A stretch of 64,000 nucleotides of DNA from Mucilaginibacter phenanthrenivorans (GCF_024721155.1 NZ_JAHVAP010000010.1:62001-126000), one strand, 5' to 3'. Counted from the first letter of the stretch, positions 25,680 through 35,058 are shown. A program made the numbers and translations. The notes: generated from the letters alone by a model not told the origin.

Positions 25680-25860
25680 GAAATGTGACCAGTTCTCCCA
25701 GCCAACGATAACTAAAACCTTCCTTTTTTAACAGGTCTGCACGGCCTGCTGCTAAAACATCAGCGATTGTCTTAAACCCCATTTTTTCGCTTGATTCAAC
25801 GAATTCGGGACTGAACCCCAAGGTTCCGATGGGTTGGTTGATGATCGGTTGTTCTTCCAT
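25621..25860 (-). CDS. Small RpoA C-terminal-domain-like protein
   Basis: 79 residues from ATG at 25860; an in-frame ATG 18 codons upstream is possible. Residues about 12-65 (GFSPEFVESSEKMGFKTIAD, then LLKKEGFSYRWLGELVTFL) follow the helix-hairpin-helix pattern of the RNA polymerase alpha C-terminal domain, which binds DNA or transcription factors. Such stand-alone proteins occur in Bacteroidota. It ends convergently inside the 3' end of the preceding gene (59-base overlap) and is divergent from the XRE gene next door, with which it may share a promoter region. Confidence 0.55.
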   Translation of the reverse strand: MEEQPIINQPIGTLGFSPEFVESSEKMGFKTIADVLAAGRADLLKKEGFSYRWLGELVTFLSRHKLVHLLQPMPGNSHG

Positions 25861-25973
25861 AACTGCCTCTTTTGCCTGTTTGTTAAATATACGAATTAGG
25901 CATGTATGCGTCAATAAAAAAGATGTATTAGACGGATTTTCGGCATGTGATTGCTGTGAAAGATTACCCGTTT

Positions 25974-26171
25974 ATGAATGCTTTCGGCGCCAGGGTGCGC
26001 GAATTGCGCCTTAAGCGAAACTGGTCCCAGGAGCAGTTAGGGCATCGTGCACAAATTACTTTGTCCCAGGTAGCCAGGATAGAGCATGGTAAAACCAATC
26101 CGACGATCTGCACCGTAAGGGTTTTGGCAGTGGCATTGGAGATGCCTGTGGGCGAGCTGATGACTTTTTAA
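25974..26171 (+). CDS. XRE-family HTH regulator
   Basis: 65 residues from ATG at 25974 (a GTG nine codons upstream is possible). A single, complete Cro/C1 HTH domain: VRELRLKRNWSQEQLGHRA, TLSQVARIEHGKTNPTI and VLAVALEMPVGEL. It is only the DNA-binding domain, as in many small plasmid and mobile-element regulators. Divergent from the RpoA-CTD-like gene. Confidence 0.85.
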   Translation: MNAFGARVRELRLKRNWSQEQLGHRAQITLSQVARIEHGKTNPTICTVRVLAVALEMPVGELMTF

Positions 26172-26861
26172 AGCAATTTTGGGGACTGCTTTTCTGAAAA
26201 AAATGAAACGTGTGGAATTTTATACCTGCACACAAATTATTGACTGTTAAACCAGGCTGTAATGCCGCTGTTTTAAATTTATGCTTACCTGCCTTATCCG
26301 TCATACGCGTATTTTCACCCGGCCAATGTGCCAACGGGTGATTTATTCAATCATTTACCGTTAAAAGACCCGTTGCATTTGATGAAAAAAGTTTCTATTT
26401 TGCCGCCATGTTGTTTTATATTTAATATAATATCGCATCATGTAAAATATATGACTTTAACTTATGTTTAATTAACTTTTGAATAATATATGTCCCGGTG
26501 AAGATACCTGGATGTAAATTGAAATATAAACATCGCCTTCCGCACGGGTAAATCTGGTAAATTTTATGGCACGGAAGTACAACAGACCGCTAATACGCAG
26601 GCCTGTCGTGCTGTGCCCGGCCCAACCAGAGCCTATACCGTGCAGCATCGGACGGCCTGCGTATCGGCGTGTAATAAAATATTAATTATACGCTATGAAA
26701 ACCATCACCAGGCGTTATTTTAACGCATATCTGACCCAACCAACTGTCGTTATCAAAACTGAAGCGCAACGAGTTAAGGGATATAGTAGCCTCATTTTTT
26801 ATTTTAGGAAAGGGTTCCACTTTTACTTCAGTTCAGGAATTTTTCATTAACAAATGTAGTT
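26172..26861. other. 690-base gap without a gene
   Basis: No supportable coding region on either strand; a minus-strand ORF of 92 codons overlapping the XRE gene shows no domain. The middle is AT-rich. The right half contains the long imperfect palindrome at 26593-26664. The last 150 bases presumably hold the promoter of the acetyltransferase gene. Confidence 0.5.
26593..26664. repeat. Long imperfect palindrome
   Basis: Perfect 11-bp arms ATACGCAGGCC (26593-26603) and GGCCTGCGTAT (26654-26664). Inside them, GTCGTGCTG and CAGCATCGGAC continue the pairing with small bulges, leaving a loop of about 25 bases. GC-rich in an AT-rich interval. Candidate small RNA, dispersed palindromic repeat or protein-binding site. 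Confidence 0.45.
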
Positions 26862-27446
26862 ATGATTAAAGCAGAAAAAAACGACCGTCCATTGGTTGTG
26901 GATTTACTTGCCCGTTCATTTGAAGGCAATCAAAGTGTGAATTATATCGTCCGCCAGGACGGGCGGCGAGTAGAACGTATCCGGTCACTGATGGAATATT
27001 CCTTTGACGTTTGTTACCTTTTCGGCGAGGTTTGGTTATCGGAAAATAAAAAGGCCTGTGCCTTAATCTTATTCCCACAAAGGAAGCGTACGTCGCTGCG
27101 GTCCGTTTGGCTGGATGTTAAATTAATTTATCGGGCGATCGGCTTAAGTAGGATAAGGCAGGCGCTTAAAAGAGAGGGAAATGTAAAAAAGCTTCAGCCT
27201 AAAGTAGCTATGACTTATCTGTGGTTTATCGGGGTTGATACTGACTATCAACATGCCGGTACCGGTAGTTTATTATTAAAGGAAATAATAACCGCATCCG
27301 ATAGGAAGGCATTGCCGGTTTACCTTGAAACCTCAACTTTGCAAAATCTACCCTGGTACCGGCGCTTTGGCTTTGAGGTATACAACCAGCTTGAACTGGG
27401 ATACACTTTATTCTTTTTAAAACACGAACCTTATACTCAAATCTAA
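26862..27446 (+). CDS. GNAT-family acetyltransferase
   Basis: A 194-residue protein. The acetyl-CoA-binding region reads YLWFIGVDTDYQHAGTGSLL (about 124-143), the standard beta4/Q-R-x-x-G-x-G/A type loop (here QHAGTGS), followed by VYLETSTLQNLPWYRRFGFE, the usual end of the fold. Substrate unknown. It is 7 bases upstream of a membrane LuxR-type regulator on the same strand, so the two are probably one operon. Confidence 0.85.
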   Translation: MIKAEKNDRPLVVDLLARSFEGNQSVNYIVRQDGRRVERIRSLMEYSFDVCYLFGEVWLSENKKACALILFPQRKRTSLRSVWLDVKLIYRAIGLSRIRQALKREGNVKKLQPKVAMTYLWFIGVDTDYQHAGTGSLLLKEIITASDRKALPVYLETSTLQNLPWYRRFGFEVYNQLELGYTLFFLKHEPYTQI

Positions 27447-27453
27447 TCTGATA

Positions 27454-28380
27454 ATGCTGGTATTTGGCACACAAATCCATATCGTCACTTTTATTTTTAT
27501 CGTGCTGGAATTCTGTATGTTTATTTTCCAGACGTTCTATTACTTGTTCCGGCCGCAGGATAAAAGTCGTTTATGGTACCTGTTGTTACTGTTGCTGTTT
27601 CAGTTTTATAACATCACCGGCGGGCTTTTTCCGGATCCTAAAATTGATATACCGGTCGCCGTTCAGGAAATGCTGGCCTATGGCAGTGGGTTTTTGATGG
27701 CGTCGTTCTTCCCGCTTTATTTTTATAAGGCCTTTGATTTGAAAGCAATAAGATGGCATGCCCTGTTTGGCGTTCCTTTATTTTTAATGCTGCCTTACTT
27801 TGTTTTTTTTGTAATTGCCTATGCCATAAATGGAAACCTGAATATCGATATCAGGTTTGGCATGATCGTTCCGCTTATTTATGCGGTGACATTGCTTTAC
27901 GTCATATTTCGCGCCATTCGGAAAAAACACGAAGCAGACCGGGATAAAAACGGGTACCTGGAAGAAATCGCGTTGTATTTTGCGGTGGTGCCATGGATCT
28001 CGCTTACTTTTTTTGGGTTGATTGAAGAGAACCAGCTCGTTGAGGTGTTATTTACAAATACGGGTATCATTGTTATTACTATCCTATTTATAAGGAAATC
28101 TATTCGACATGCACGCTTGGAATACCAGTTGCTTCAGCACGTAACGACAGATGGTGCACGCGCTGAAACCTTCCGGGAAAACTGTCTGCATTACGGGCTG
28201 ACGAAGACTGAAATTCAAATTGCCGAGCTGTTATATAAAGGGCTGTCAAATAAGGAGATTGCAGACAAGCTGTTTATTTCCCAGGAAACCGTAAAAAAAC
28301 ACATTTACAATATGTTTCGGAAGACAGCAGTGAAAAACCGATCCGGACTTCTTCATACCCTGCAAAAGACCCGTTTTTAA
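27454..28380 (+). CDS. Membrane protein with C-terminal LuxR-type HTH
   Basis: A 308-residue protein. Six or seven hydrophobic helices fill residues about 5-215. The C-terminal 65 residues are a GerE/LuxR HTH (TKTEIQIAELLYKGLSNKEI, then FISQETVKKHIYNMFRKT). This is the layout of one-component membrane-bound regulators in Bacteroidota. It probably responds to a membrane or envelope cue and regulates locally. Co-transcribed with the acetyltransferase upstream. Confidence 0.82.
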   Translation: MLVFGTQIHIVTFIFIVLEFCMFIFQTFYYLFRPQDKSRLWYLLLLLLFQFYNITGGLFPDPKIDIPVAVQEMLAYGSGFLMASFFPLYFYKAFDLKAIRWHALFGVPLFLMLPYFVFFVIAYAINGNLNIDIRFGMIVPLIYAVTLLYVIFRAIRKKHEADRDKNGYLEEIALYFAVVPWISLTFFGLIEENQLVEVLFTNTGIIVITILFIRKSIRHARLEYQLLQHVTTDGARAETFRENCLHYGLTKTEIQIAELLYKGLSNKEIADKLFISQETVKKHIYNMFRKTAVKNRSGLLHTLQKTRF

Positions 28381-28404
28381 AGCGCTGCCCCGGTTATTTC
28401 GTTA

Positions 28405-28448
28405 AAATACCACTATTTAGGTAGCATTAATACCCGTTTTTGGTATTT
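28405..28448. promoter_or_regulatory. Inverted repeat upstream of rteC
   Basis: AAATACC (28405-28411) and GGTATTT (28442-28448) form a 7-bp inverted repeat with a 30-base spacer, about 90 bases before the rteC start. It is placed like an operator or a leader hairpin. Evidence is position and symmetry only. Confidence 0.25.
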
Positions 28449-28539
28449 GTCTCATGCTGACTACAAGTTAGTTTTGCCCCTGTGGTGATTTTTGAGCCGG
28501 TTTAAGGTCCGGTTTGTATTAAAATTTAATTTAAATAGC

Positions 28540-29451
28540 ATGGAAAAAAGGTTTGCGGATGAATTGTACGGGCGGTTCCGGCTGGAGCTGCTGGAACCGG
28601 AGGAGCCGGTGGCGACGGTGCGCGGCTTGTCGGCCCGGCTGTCGGTGGTGAAGCGGTATTTGCAGGTGTTACGGGAGGAAATGGTGGCGCATGGCTTCCG
28701 TGATGCTGCGGAGGAGGTTTGGTTTTTTAAGGAGGTGAAGCCGTCGTTCTATTGTTGGCTGATCTATTACCTGGAGTGCTTCGGCATTGAATCGGGCTTG
28801 CCGGCGGAGGCGGAGCGCCTGGCTTATTACGCGGAGCAGTTGAAGTTTACGGGGCGCTTTTTCCGGCAAAACGAGTTTTATTTCCAGTATTATAAGCTGG
28901 GCGGGACGGAGCTGGATCACTTGTATTTCATCCGGGGTGCGGAGGCGGGCAGGGTGCTGGCGCCGGAAATACCGGAGGTCGATCCGGCTTTTGGAACGGC
29001 CCAGGATTACCTGTTTTCAAAGTTTATGGCCTATGAGATGGTGCAGGCCTATTTGCTGGAGGCGATGGCAGCGCCTGCGGTTGAGGGCAGGCCCGGGGGG
29101 TTGCTCAGCCGCAAGGGGGTGGCGACGCGCTGGACGGGGGATACCTGTAACCTGATCGAGGTGGTGTACGGGATCTATGAGACGCGGCAGGTGAATGCTG
29201 GGGAAGTGGACCTTTCGGACCTGATGGATGTCTTTGAGCAGGTGTTCCAGGTGAACCTGAGCCGCTACTTCCGGCGCTTTACAGAGATCAAGCGGCGCAA
29301 GACGATCAGTAAAACGAAGTTCCTGGACCAGATGCGGGATGCGGTGAACCAGCGGATCGATGACGGGGATGCGCTGCAGGTGAAGGGCAGGGGCGGTGGT
29401 TCCCGGGATGGGGATAAGATGGATTTTTTAAAAGGGAACCCGTATCTGTAG
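28540..29451 (+). CDS. rteC: RteC family conjugative-element regulator
   Basis: 303 residues from ATG at 28540 (a TTG sixteen codons upstream is less likely). The C-terminal third has the RteC hallmark: RWTGDTCNLIEVVYGIYETR, then DLMDVFEQVFQVNLSRYFRRF and KTKFLDQMRDAVNQRID. In CTnDOT, RteC promotes expression of excision genes; homologues mark conjugative elements across the phylum. No RteA/RteB pair is visible beside it. It lies 28 kb from the tra operon in this window, with large cargo in between. GC-rich, like the tra genes. Confidence 0.85.
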   Translation: MEKRFADELYGRFRLELLEPEEPVATVRGLSARLSVVKRYLQVLREEMVAHGFRDAAEEVWFFKEVKPSFYCWLIYYLECFGIESGLPAEAERLAYYAEQLKFTGRFFRQNEFYFQYYKLGGTELDHLYFIRGAEAGRVLAPEIPEVDPAFGTAQDYLFSKFMAYEMVQAYLLEAMAAPAVEGRPGGLLSRKGVATRWTGDTCNLIEVVYGIYETRQVNAGEVDLSDLMDVFEQVFQVNLSRYFRRFTEIKRRKTISKTKFLDQMRDAVNQRIDDGDALQVKGRGGGSRDGDKMDFLKGNPYL

Positions 29452-29662
29452 CGGCCGGTGTTTGCGGGCTGCTGATGGGGTGGGTATAGGCGGGGAGGCT
29501 GAGGGGCGTGCTTTTCCGGAAAAAATGCGGTTATTGAGCCGGTGTAAATATAACCTGCTGATTGCAAGTGTATTGATCGGATGGGGTAAAAAATGGCACG
29601 GAAAGTTTGCACGGGAAGAAAATAATTTTCTATATTGCATTTACTTAATTAACCTTAACACG

Positions 29663-29779
29663 ATGGCTATGAAAAACAACCAGCGAGTCCTGTTTCCTAT
29701 TTTTTATTCAGCAAATGCTATAGCGGCGGTTACGGTCACCGGTGGCCTGGTCTGTTGCGGCTGTGGCGGGAACTTGTAG
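29663..29779 (+). CDS. Tiny peptide with CC-C motif
   Basis: A 38-residue ORF, MAMKNNQRVLFPIFYSANAI at the start, then a hydrophobic Ala/Val/Thr stretch, a GG pair and the ending LVCCGCGGNL. A possible Bacteroidota promoter lies upstream: TTTG near 29605 and TATATTG near 29632, about 21 bases apart. The short basic start, GG motif and Cys/Gly-rich tail resemble a peptide precursor or a small membrane peptide. No modification enzyme is adjacent. The GC-rich structural operon begins about 330 bases downstream. Confidence 0.4.
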   Translation: MAMKNNQRVLFPIFYSANAIAAVTVTGGLVCCGCGGNL

Positions 29780-30107
29780 TTCACGCATGCTTTACCAAAA
29801 CATAATACCGGGTTAATGCGCAATGGTTAGCTTTGGGTGAATCCCTAAGACCGGTATAGACCGGGAAAATCCATCTTGTTTTATCGTACAGCCGCATTTT
29901 TTCGGTGTCGCTGTGCTCCTTGCCAAGGGCAAGCTTGTTCTGGAACTCAATTTTTTACAGCACCTGCCGGTGCGGCTGAAGTGCCCGCCGGTCATCCCTT
30001 GGTTGATGCTTGCGGGGTGCGGGCCGGGCTCCAATGCGGGCTGTGTGTGTTTTCAACAAAAATAAATTTACAGGGCTGCGCTGGGGGCCCGGATGAGGTT
30101 AAAATTC
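29780..30107. other. 328-base leader before the large operon
   Basis: No convincing gene. ORFs exist on both strands (for example minus 30034-29813) but none shows a domain or a credible start. An AT-rich stretch just before 30090 (CAACAAAAATAAATTTACAG) is the most likely place for the translation-start region of the first large gene. Confidence 0.4.
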
Positions 30108-31727
30108 ATGGCAAATACGAACTGTTTGACGGCGATCTCCTTTTCATTGACGGGTAATGTGACCCTTCCGGATCAGCATGCGGTCTTTTTACTGGCTTTC
30201 GATTCGGAGGCGGACCAGGAGACGGTACTGGCTTATGAATGGTATTTGGATGGTACTGTGATCATTGCGCAGAACCAGCCGGGGCTGGATGCGCTGATTG
30301 CTTGCGGCAGCCATACGGTGGCGGCGCGGGTGCTGACCGCAGAGGGCTGGAGCGGTTTGAAGAGCCTGGCTTTCCAGACTTGTGTGACGCCGGAGGTGAC
30401 GCTGTCGATCATGGGGATCGATCCGGTGGCGCAGAATGTGAGTGCGGATTACCGGCTGGTCGCGGATTACCCGGACGGGTCCGAGCAGGACCTGAGCGCG
30501 CAGTATATATTTTCAAGCGAGGGGGGAACTTTTACGGGGACGGTGTTCCGCCCTTCGGCGAATGTTTTCCATCAGCAATGGCGTTATACGACCCTTGTTG
30601 CGCAAAAAGGCGGGGCTGACCCGGTGACACGGCAGATCGGTATTTCGGATACGGCTTATGATGCGGGGATCCTGGTGGTTGAACTGTCGGGTAACGCCTC
30701 GCTGGACGTGATCGGCCTGGTCGATAATGCGGAGGTAACGGGTAACCATGTGGCAGCCTATACGGGGAATAATGTGGTGCCCGGCGGCGCTGCGGTAACG
30801 GATGCGCTGGTACTGGCTTCTGATGCGATGGCGCCGGGGGGCTCGAATTGGCGGTTCGAGTTCAATATCGCCAAATTGCTGGCGGCGTACCCGGATACGG
30901 CTGACTTCGTGTTCTACCTCAAGGGGAGGGCGGCGGCTGCCGGTCCGGTCTCGGGGTCGTTCCTGCTGAAGACGTCGGATGCGGTGCTGTCGATGGATGG
31001 TACGCCGGGTAGCCTGGTGCCGGGAACGGTGGGGGGATATGACTTCAGCCCGGTGGTGAATTTTACGAGTGACCTGGTGGATGGGGCGGACGGGGATTAT
31101 GACGAGGCCGGCCTGACGATGATTGTCAGGTTGAACTACAATGTGGCGACCAAGGTGATTTCGTATAACGTTCGCCATAACCCGATCGTGACTGGTGATT
31201 TTGACTTTATGGTGGTGAGCTATCGCTGGGGGCCGGCTGATGGCCGTGACCTGGATACGCTGACGGGCTTTGAAAATACGGGGACGTCCGTTGACGGTAT
31301 GTATGTCGGGTACAGCCAGAACCTGGTGGTGCCGGAGACTAGTACCTCCTTTGATACGGCCTACCTGTATTGGGGGACGGATAACAAAACCGACAATGGC
31401 ACAGAGGCTATTTTGATCGGGATCAGGAAGTTTGTGCACGATTTTACGTCAGCGCCGGATGTGATTGAGGTGGGGCTTTACGCGGTGTGGTTCCAGTATG
31501 CACTGAGCGGAGATATTACGGTGGAGCTGGTGACTTATAAGGGGGGAACGATGGAGCTGAATGGTACTGATTTTACAAATTCGGGCGGGACGCTGGTGTC
31601 GTCGAATTTGGTTGTGGTGAACACGAAGGTTACGAATGACGGGCTTCATACGCCGGCGAACTCCTATAAGGTGGGTTCGCTGAAGTATACGAGGTCGACG
31701 CAATCGGGGGTGATCGTGATTAATTGA
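30108..31727 (+). CDS. Unknown 539-residue beta-rich structural protein, first of the large operon
   Basis: The start MANTNCLTAI (30108) is chosen; a longer frame from 30093 adds five residues. There is no signal peptide, lipobox or membrane helix. The first 100 residues read like an Ig/PKD-type sandwich (EWYLDGTVIIAQNQPGLDAL). The remainder is Thr/Gly/Asp-rich beta sequence (YDEAGLTMIVRLNYNV, FDTAYLYWGTDNKTD). No catalytic motif is seen. GC-rich, unlike the next two genes. It starts a co-directional series ending at 49878 and is presumably a subunit of the same assembly. Confidence 0.65.
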   Translation: MANTNCLTAISFSLTGNVTLPDQHAVFLLAFDSEADQETVLAYEWYLDGTVIIAQNQPGLDALIACGSHTVAARVLTAEGWSGLKSLAFQTCVTPEVTLSIMGIDPVAQNVSADYRLVADYPDGSEQDLSAQYIFSSEGGTFTGTVFRPSANVFHQQWRYTTLVAQKGGADPVTRQIGISDTAYDAGILVVELSGNASLDVIGLVDNAEVTGNHVAAYTGNNVVPGGAAVTDALVLASDAMAPGGSNWRFEFNIAKLLAAYPDTADFVFYLKGRAAAAGPVSGSFLLKTSDAVLSMDGTPGSLVPGTVGGYDFSPVVNFTSDLVDGADGDYDEAGLTMIVRLNYNVATKVISYNVRHNPIVTGDFDFMVVSYRWGPADGRDLDTLTGFENTGTSVDGMYVGYSQNLVVPETSTSFDTAYLYWGTDNKTDNGTEAILIGIRKFVHDFTSAPDVIEVGLYAVWFQYALSGDITVELVTYKGGTMELNGTDFTNSGGTLVSSNLVVVNTKVTNDGLHTPANSYKVGSLKYTRSTQSGVIVIN

Positions 31728-31782
31728 GTGAAATAGAGATAAACTGGTGAAGTTCAAAATTTAAAATATAAGCAATTGTAGT

Positions 31783-32034
31783 ATGCCGGATAATTCGTCA
31801 TTTGCGCCCAATTCGTTTTTTTTTTTACCGATCCTGCGGCGATTACGCAGGGCGGGGACCAGGTGTTCGGGCCGGTGTCGGCTGATGTTTACGGGCTGAC
31901 CAGTAAGTTTGATGTGCCGGCGGGTACGATGGCTTAACGGGTGTGGTGCTGGAGCAAGGATACGAATAAAGTAATCCCTAATTATTGTCAAAAGCAGTAT
32001 GCGTATTATTCAAATCCTGTCCACCATCTTAAGT
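31783..32034 (+). pseudogene. Decayed GC-rich copy of the 659-residue gene's 5' end
   Basis: ATG at 31783 begins MPDNSSFAPNSFFF and enters a run of eleven T (31816-31826). With nine T the frame would continue TDPAAITQGGDQVFGP, then VSADVYGLTSKFDVPAGTMA, and hit TAA at 31935. Aligned without gaps to residues 3-22 of the next gene (FYFFADIGALDSQSDFQFGP), SFFFTDPAAITQGGDQVFGP shares FF, D, A, D and FGP. Beyond the TAA, further frameshifted matches are suggestive only (LEQ in one frame, KDTNK in another, versus QEQTDN). This looks like the leftover 5' end of the gene that the AT-rich module replaced. Confidence 0.7.
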
Positions 32035-32090
32035 GATGACTTAATCTATTTAATGAATTAAATATACAGTTATACAAGGATAGAGATAAT

Positions 32091-34070
32091 ATGGCATTTT
32101 ATTTTTTTGCAGACATTGGAGCACTGGATTCTCAATCAGATTTTCAATTTGGCCCAACGGAAAATACATCCATTGCGGGCGTCGAATATGAGCAGTTTTT
32201 AGTGACGAGCAGGCACACTGGCCAAAATGATCTTGATGCTGTTGCTATCTGTAGAGGGCAGATAATTGTTCAAGAACAAACTGATAATCAAAGTTTGCTC
32301 AATATACTTCTTAAGCCAATCGATAATTTGCCATTTGTATTTCCAGGGATTAAGTATTATTTATATAAAGGTATTAAAAAAAGCAGCCTGGTGGCCTCTA
32401 ATGATACTGACATCGCGCAGAGGGATTCAAACGACTTAATAAATTCGATCTGGGCTTTTTTTGACAAGAGAAATTACACAACAAACCCCACAAAGGAGTT
32501 ATTAGGGTTAAATGATTCTATTGATTCTTTAATTGATACAATTGATTTAGATGATATTTTTGAATCTTCATCTTTGGACGTACAATTTTGGAGTGTTCAG
32601 CCAGGAAATAAAATTGGCAAATTCGATAAGGATGCTATAGGCTTTGAAATTATAACAAATAGTTTATTGCACAAACCAAAGCTGGCGGTGCTTAGAAATG
32701 CATCTACTTTTATACAAGTGCAAACTTTGTCATCTACACCAACACAAAAAGACTTTTTTGAACATTGGCACAAAAAGGAAGCGATACTGGGGTTTATAGA
32801 TCCTTGCTCATTATTTTCAGAATTTTACAATAAGGAAATTAGCGTTTTTGTCGACGGAGTTGTGAACAAATGGCAAGGAGATGATATCAATCAAAATCTG
32901 CTTCTGAAATTTGCGAATAAAGGCTTATGTTATTTAGATATTCGCAATGAGTTTAATAACTCTATTAATTATTTAAAAAACTACGGCCCAAGTTCAGTAG
33001 ATAATACTACGAACATTCAAATAAAAAAGAATGAAGAACTGGGTTTTTACAACATAAACTACTATTCAAACGGTTGGCCTATCCTGGTTATTGACAAAAA
33101 TAACTTTAACGAATCGCTAAGAAATTTTCAGAGTTTGTCAATTAAAATGCCATGTAGTAATGACGAAAACCCATCACCGTTAATTTACCTTGATATTGCA
33201 TCTAAACCTAGTGATAATTTCCCTACAGGTTTTTCGCAAAAGGAAAAATTTGTGGATGGCCTGATTACAGATAGCTACACACAGGAATTGGAAGTCGGAT
33301 TGCCATGGGCTGATGATAATTTACTAAATAAGCTTACCCGACTAAAACTAGTCAGAAAAACAACAAATGAAAATTTGCTGCCAGCCACTGATGCAAATAT
33401 CCGAAGGATGGATTATTTGGATTGTTTATTCCCTTTACAAATCAATTATGATTTTGCCAATTCAACTCTGACGACCAAGGTTTTTGATGAAAATATTTAT
33501 CTTGATGTAAGTGAAACGCATTTTTTTGACGCCGCTTTTAATTTGGGGATCAGTTTCACTGGCGGGAATGTTACTCTGTTTGCGAATCCAAATATCATAA
33601 ATCAAAATGATAGAAACAAAGAAAGGCAAACACTCGAATTAGTCGGTGACTGGAAGTTTGGAAATGAAACTAGTGATAATCTATTGTTTAATTTATCGGA
33701 GGATGATCTATCATCAAATTTAGTCACAAATGTATTGTTTAAGGGTGAAGACGAACTGCATGTATTGGAATTTCAAACATCTGGTGCTGATATCGAGGGG
33801 CAGTTTAGCGTTCCTGATATTAGAAAAATATTGAGTCTCAATTTTACAATTGAACAATGGAATAATATCGTTTCGATAGCGAATTCAAACTTCCTGATGG
33901 ACTATTGGGTATTCCTTGGCATCACTAACAAACTGGTATTAGAAGATGATAATCAAGTTAACTACACCTCTATGGATATTATAATAAAGGGATTTCAGGT
34001 TACTGATAATAGCCTTTCTGTTCAGGAGGCAACAACAAATTTAACTGTAATAGCATATGGCGTTGTTTAG
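32091..34070 (+). CDS. Unknown 659-residue protein of the large operon (AT-rich module)
   Basis: No recognised domain. There is no signal peptide: it starts MAFYFFADIGALDSQ. It is a mix of alpha and beta, with few Cys and many Asn/Asp. A C-terminal region (about 540-659) is beta-rich. The decayed sequence just upstream is homologous to its first 20 or so residues, showing that this gene occupies the position of an older relative. It overlaps the next gene by 14 bases, so the two are translationally coupled. It is likely a cytosolic subunit or a component exported by a leaderless route. Confidence 0.65.
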   Translation: MAFYFFADIGALDSQSDFQFGPTENTSIAGVEYEQFLVTSRHTGQNDLDAVAICRGQIIVQEQTDNQSLLNILLKPIDNLPFVFPGIKYYLYKGIKKSSLVASNDTDIAQRDSNDLINSIWAFFDKRNYTTNPTKELLGLNDSIDSLIDTIDLDDIFESSSLDVQFWSVQPGNKIGKFDKDAIGFEIITNSLLHKPKLAVLRNASTFIQVQTLSSTPTQKDFFEHWHKKEAILGFIDPCSLFSEFYNKEISVFVDGVVNKWQGDDINQNLLLKFANKGLCYLDIRNEFNNSINYLKNYGPSSVDNTTNIQIKKNEELGFYNINYYSNGWPILVIDKNNFNESLRNFQSLSIKMPCSNDENPSPLIYLDIASKPSDNFPTGFSQKEKFVDGLITDSYTQELEVGLPWADDNLLNKLTRLKLVRKTTNENLLPATDANIRRMDYLDCLFPLQINYDFANSTLTTKVFDENIYLDVSETHFFDAAFNLGISFTGGNVTLFANPNIINQNDRNKERQTLELVGDWKFGNETSDNLLFNLSEDDLSSNLVTNVLFKGEDELHVLEFQTSGADIEGQFSVPDIRKILSLNFTIEQWNNIVSIANSNFLMDYWVFLGITNKLVLEDDNQVNYTSMDIIIKGFQVTDNSLSVQEATTNLTVIAYGVV

Positions 34071-35058
34071 TACACAGGAAGCTACAGCAAATTTTACAAA
34101 GACTGTTTCAATACCAGCGGAGCCTTTTCGGGCCGGACGCGAATTTAAATCGTACGAATATTATCAACTGTATTTGGGCGATAATGCAATTCCTTTGGCC
34201 GAATGGGAAGGACAAGATCTTTATTGGCTTAGAAGAGATCGCGAGTTGTCAAATCATCGTTGGCACAGGGCCGCTCATTTGATTACTTCCGCTCAACCAT
34301 CATTAGAAAACTACCTCAAACCGTTTGCGCAAATTAACTCCTATTATAAAACGATACATTTTTGGATAAAGGGAAAGAATCATGAATCTAGGTGGGTTAA
34401 TGGCGCTTTCTATTTAGTAAATGATCTAACAGATGCGTATTATAAAGGTGTTACTTTTCTTGCGGATTGGTTTACACCAACACCAGCTTATAATCTTTTA
34501 CAAGCTCTAAATCTCGCGATTGCAAATTATGCAATAACCAAGTTTTATGAACTATTGTATGGTGTTTACGCCGAAGTGCCACAAAAAGGAGTTGATGCCT
34601 ATATTTTTGATAGGAATTTTATCGAAATTGAGCAAGGACAGGTTGCGTTAGGGGCTTATTCGACTGCAGAGCCTGAAGGAAGGGAGGTTGTTAGTAAGCT
34701 TTTTAATGATACAGGTTGGCGTGCAATCTTAAAAGATATGGACGTTACGGGTATTTTTATTCCTGCCTTCCCTGAATTATTTGATGATGGCGGTTCAGAT
34801 TTGACACTTCCTCCGAATTATGGAAAGGACGCGAGGATACAAATTCCTATTGCGATGCTATATTGTGATTTTAATTTTTATAACGATCCGGCCTTCTCTA
34901 CTACAAAACTTGCTAAAGCGCTAAAAAACGGCGAAACTATCTACAAAAAAGTTGGACTTCCACCTTCTGCAATCATACCGGTCTACACAAACGATGTTGA
35001 TGTATACTTTGCTTTTTTACGAGCACACATAAATATTTTAAATGTATTTAATAAATGA
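34057..35058 (+). CDS. Unknown 333-residue protein of the large operon (AT-rich module)
   Basis: No recognised domain and no signal peptide. It is rich in aromatic residues (RRDRELSNHRWHRAAHL near 65-81, then DLTDAYYKGVTFLADWF near 128-144). A short hydrophobic helix lies near 150-165 (LLQALNLAIANYAITKFYEL), which is more like a buried helix than a membrane span. It is coupled to the preceding gene by a 14-base overlap. An AT-rich 111-base gap separates it from the 2101-residue gene. Probably a subunit working with the 659-residue protein, as both sit in the exchanged module. Confidence 0.6.
   Translation: MALFSTQEATANFTKTVSIPAEPFRAGREFKSYEYYQLYLGDNAIPLAEWEGQDLYWLRRDRELSNHRWHRAAHLITSAQPSLENYLKPFAQINSYYKTIHFWIKGKNHESRWVNGAFYLVNDLTDAYYKGVTFLADWFTPTPAYNLLQALNLAIANYAITKFYELLYGVYAEVPQKGVDAYIFDRNFIEIEQGQVALGAYSTAEPEGREVVSKLFNDTGWRAILKDMDVTGIFIPAFPELFDDGGSDLTLPPNYGKDARIQIPIAMLYCDFNFYNDPAFSTTKLAKALKNGETIYKKVGLPPSAIIPVYTNDVDVYFAFLRAHINILNVFNK

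Noticed and set aside
29813..30034. 73-codon minus-strand ORF and an overlapping plus-strand frame rich in Cys (29876-30157)
   Set aside because: Neither has a recognisable domain, and the plus frame runs into the first large gene out of frame.
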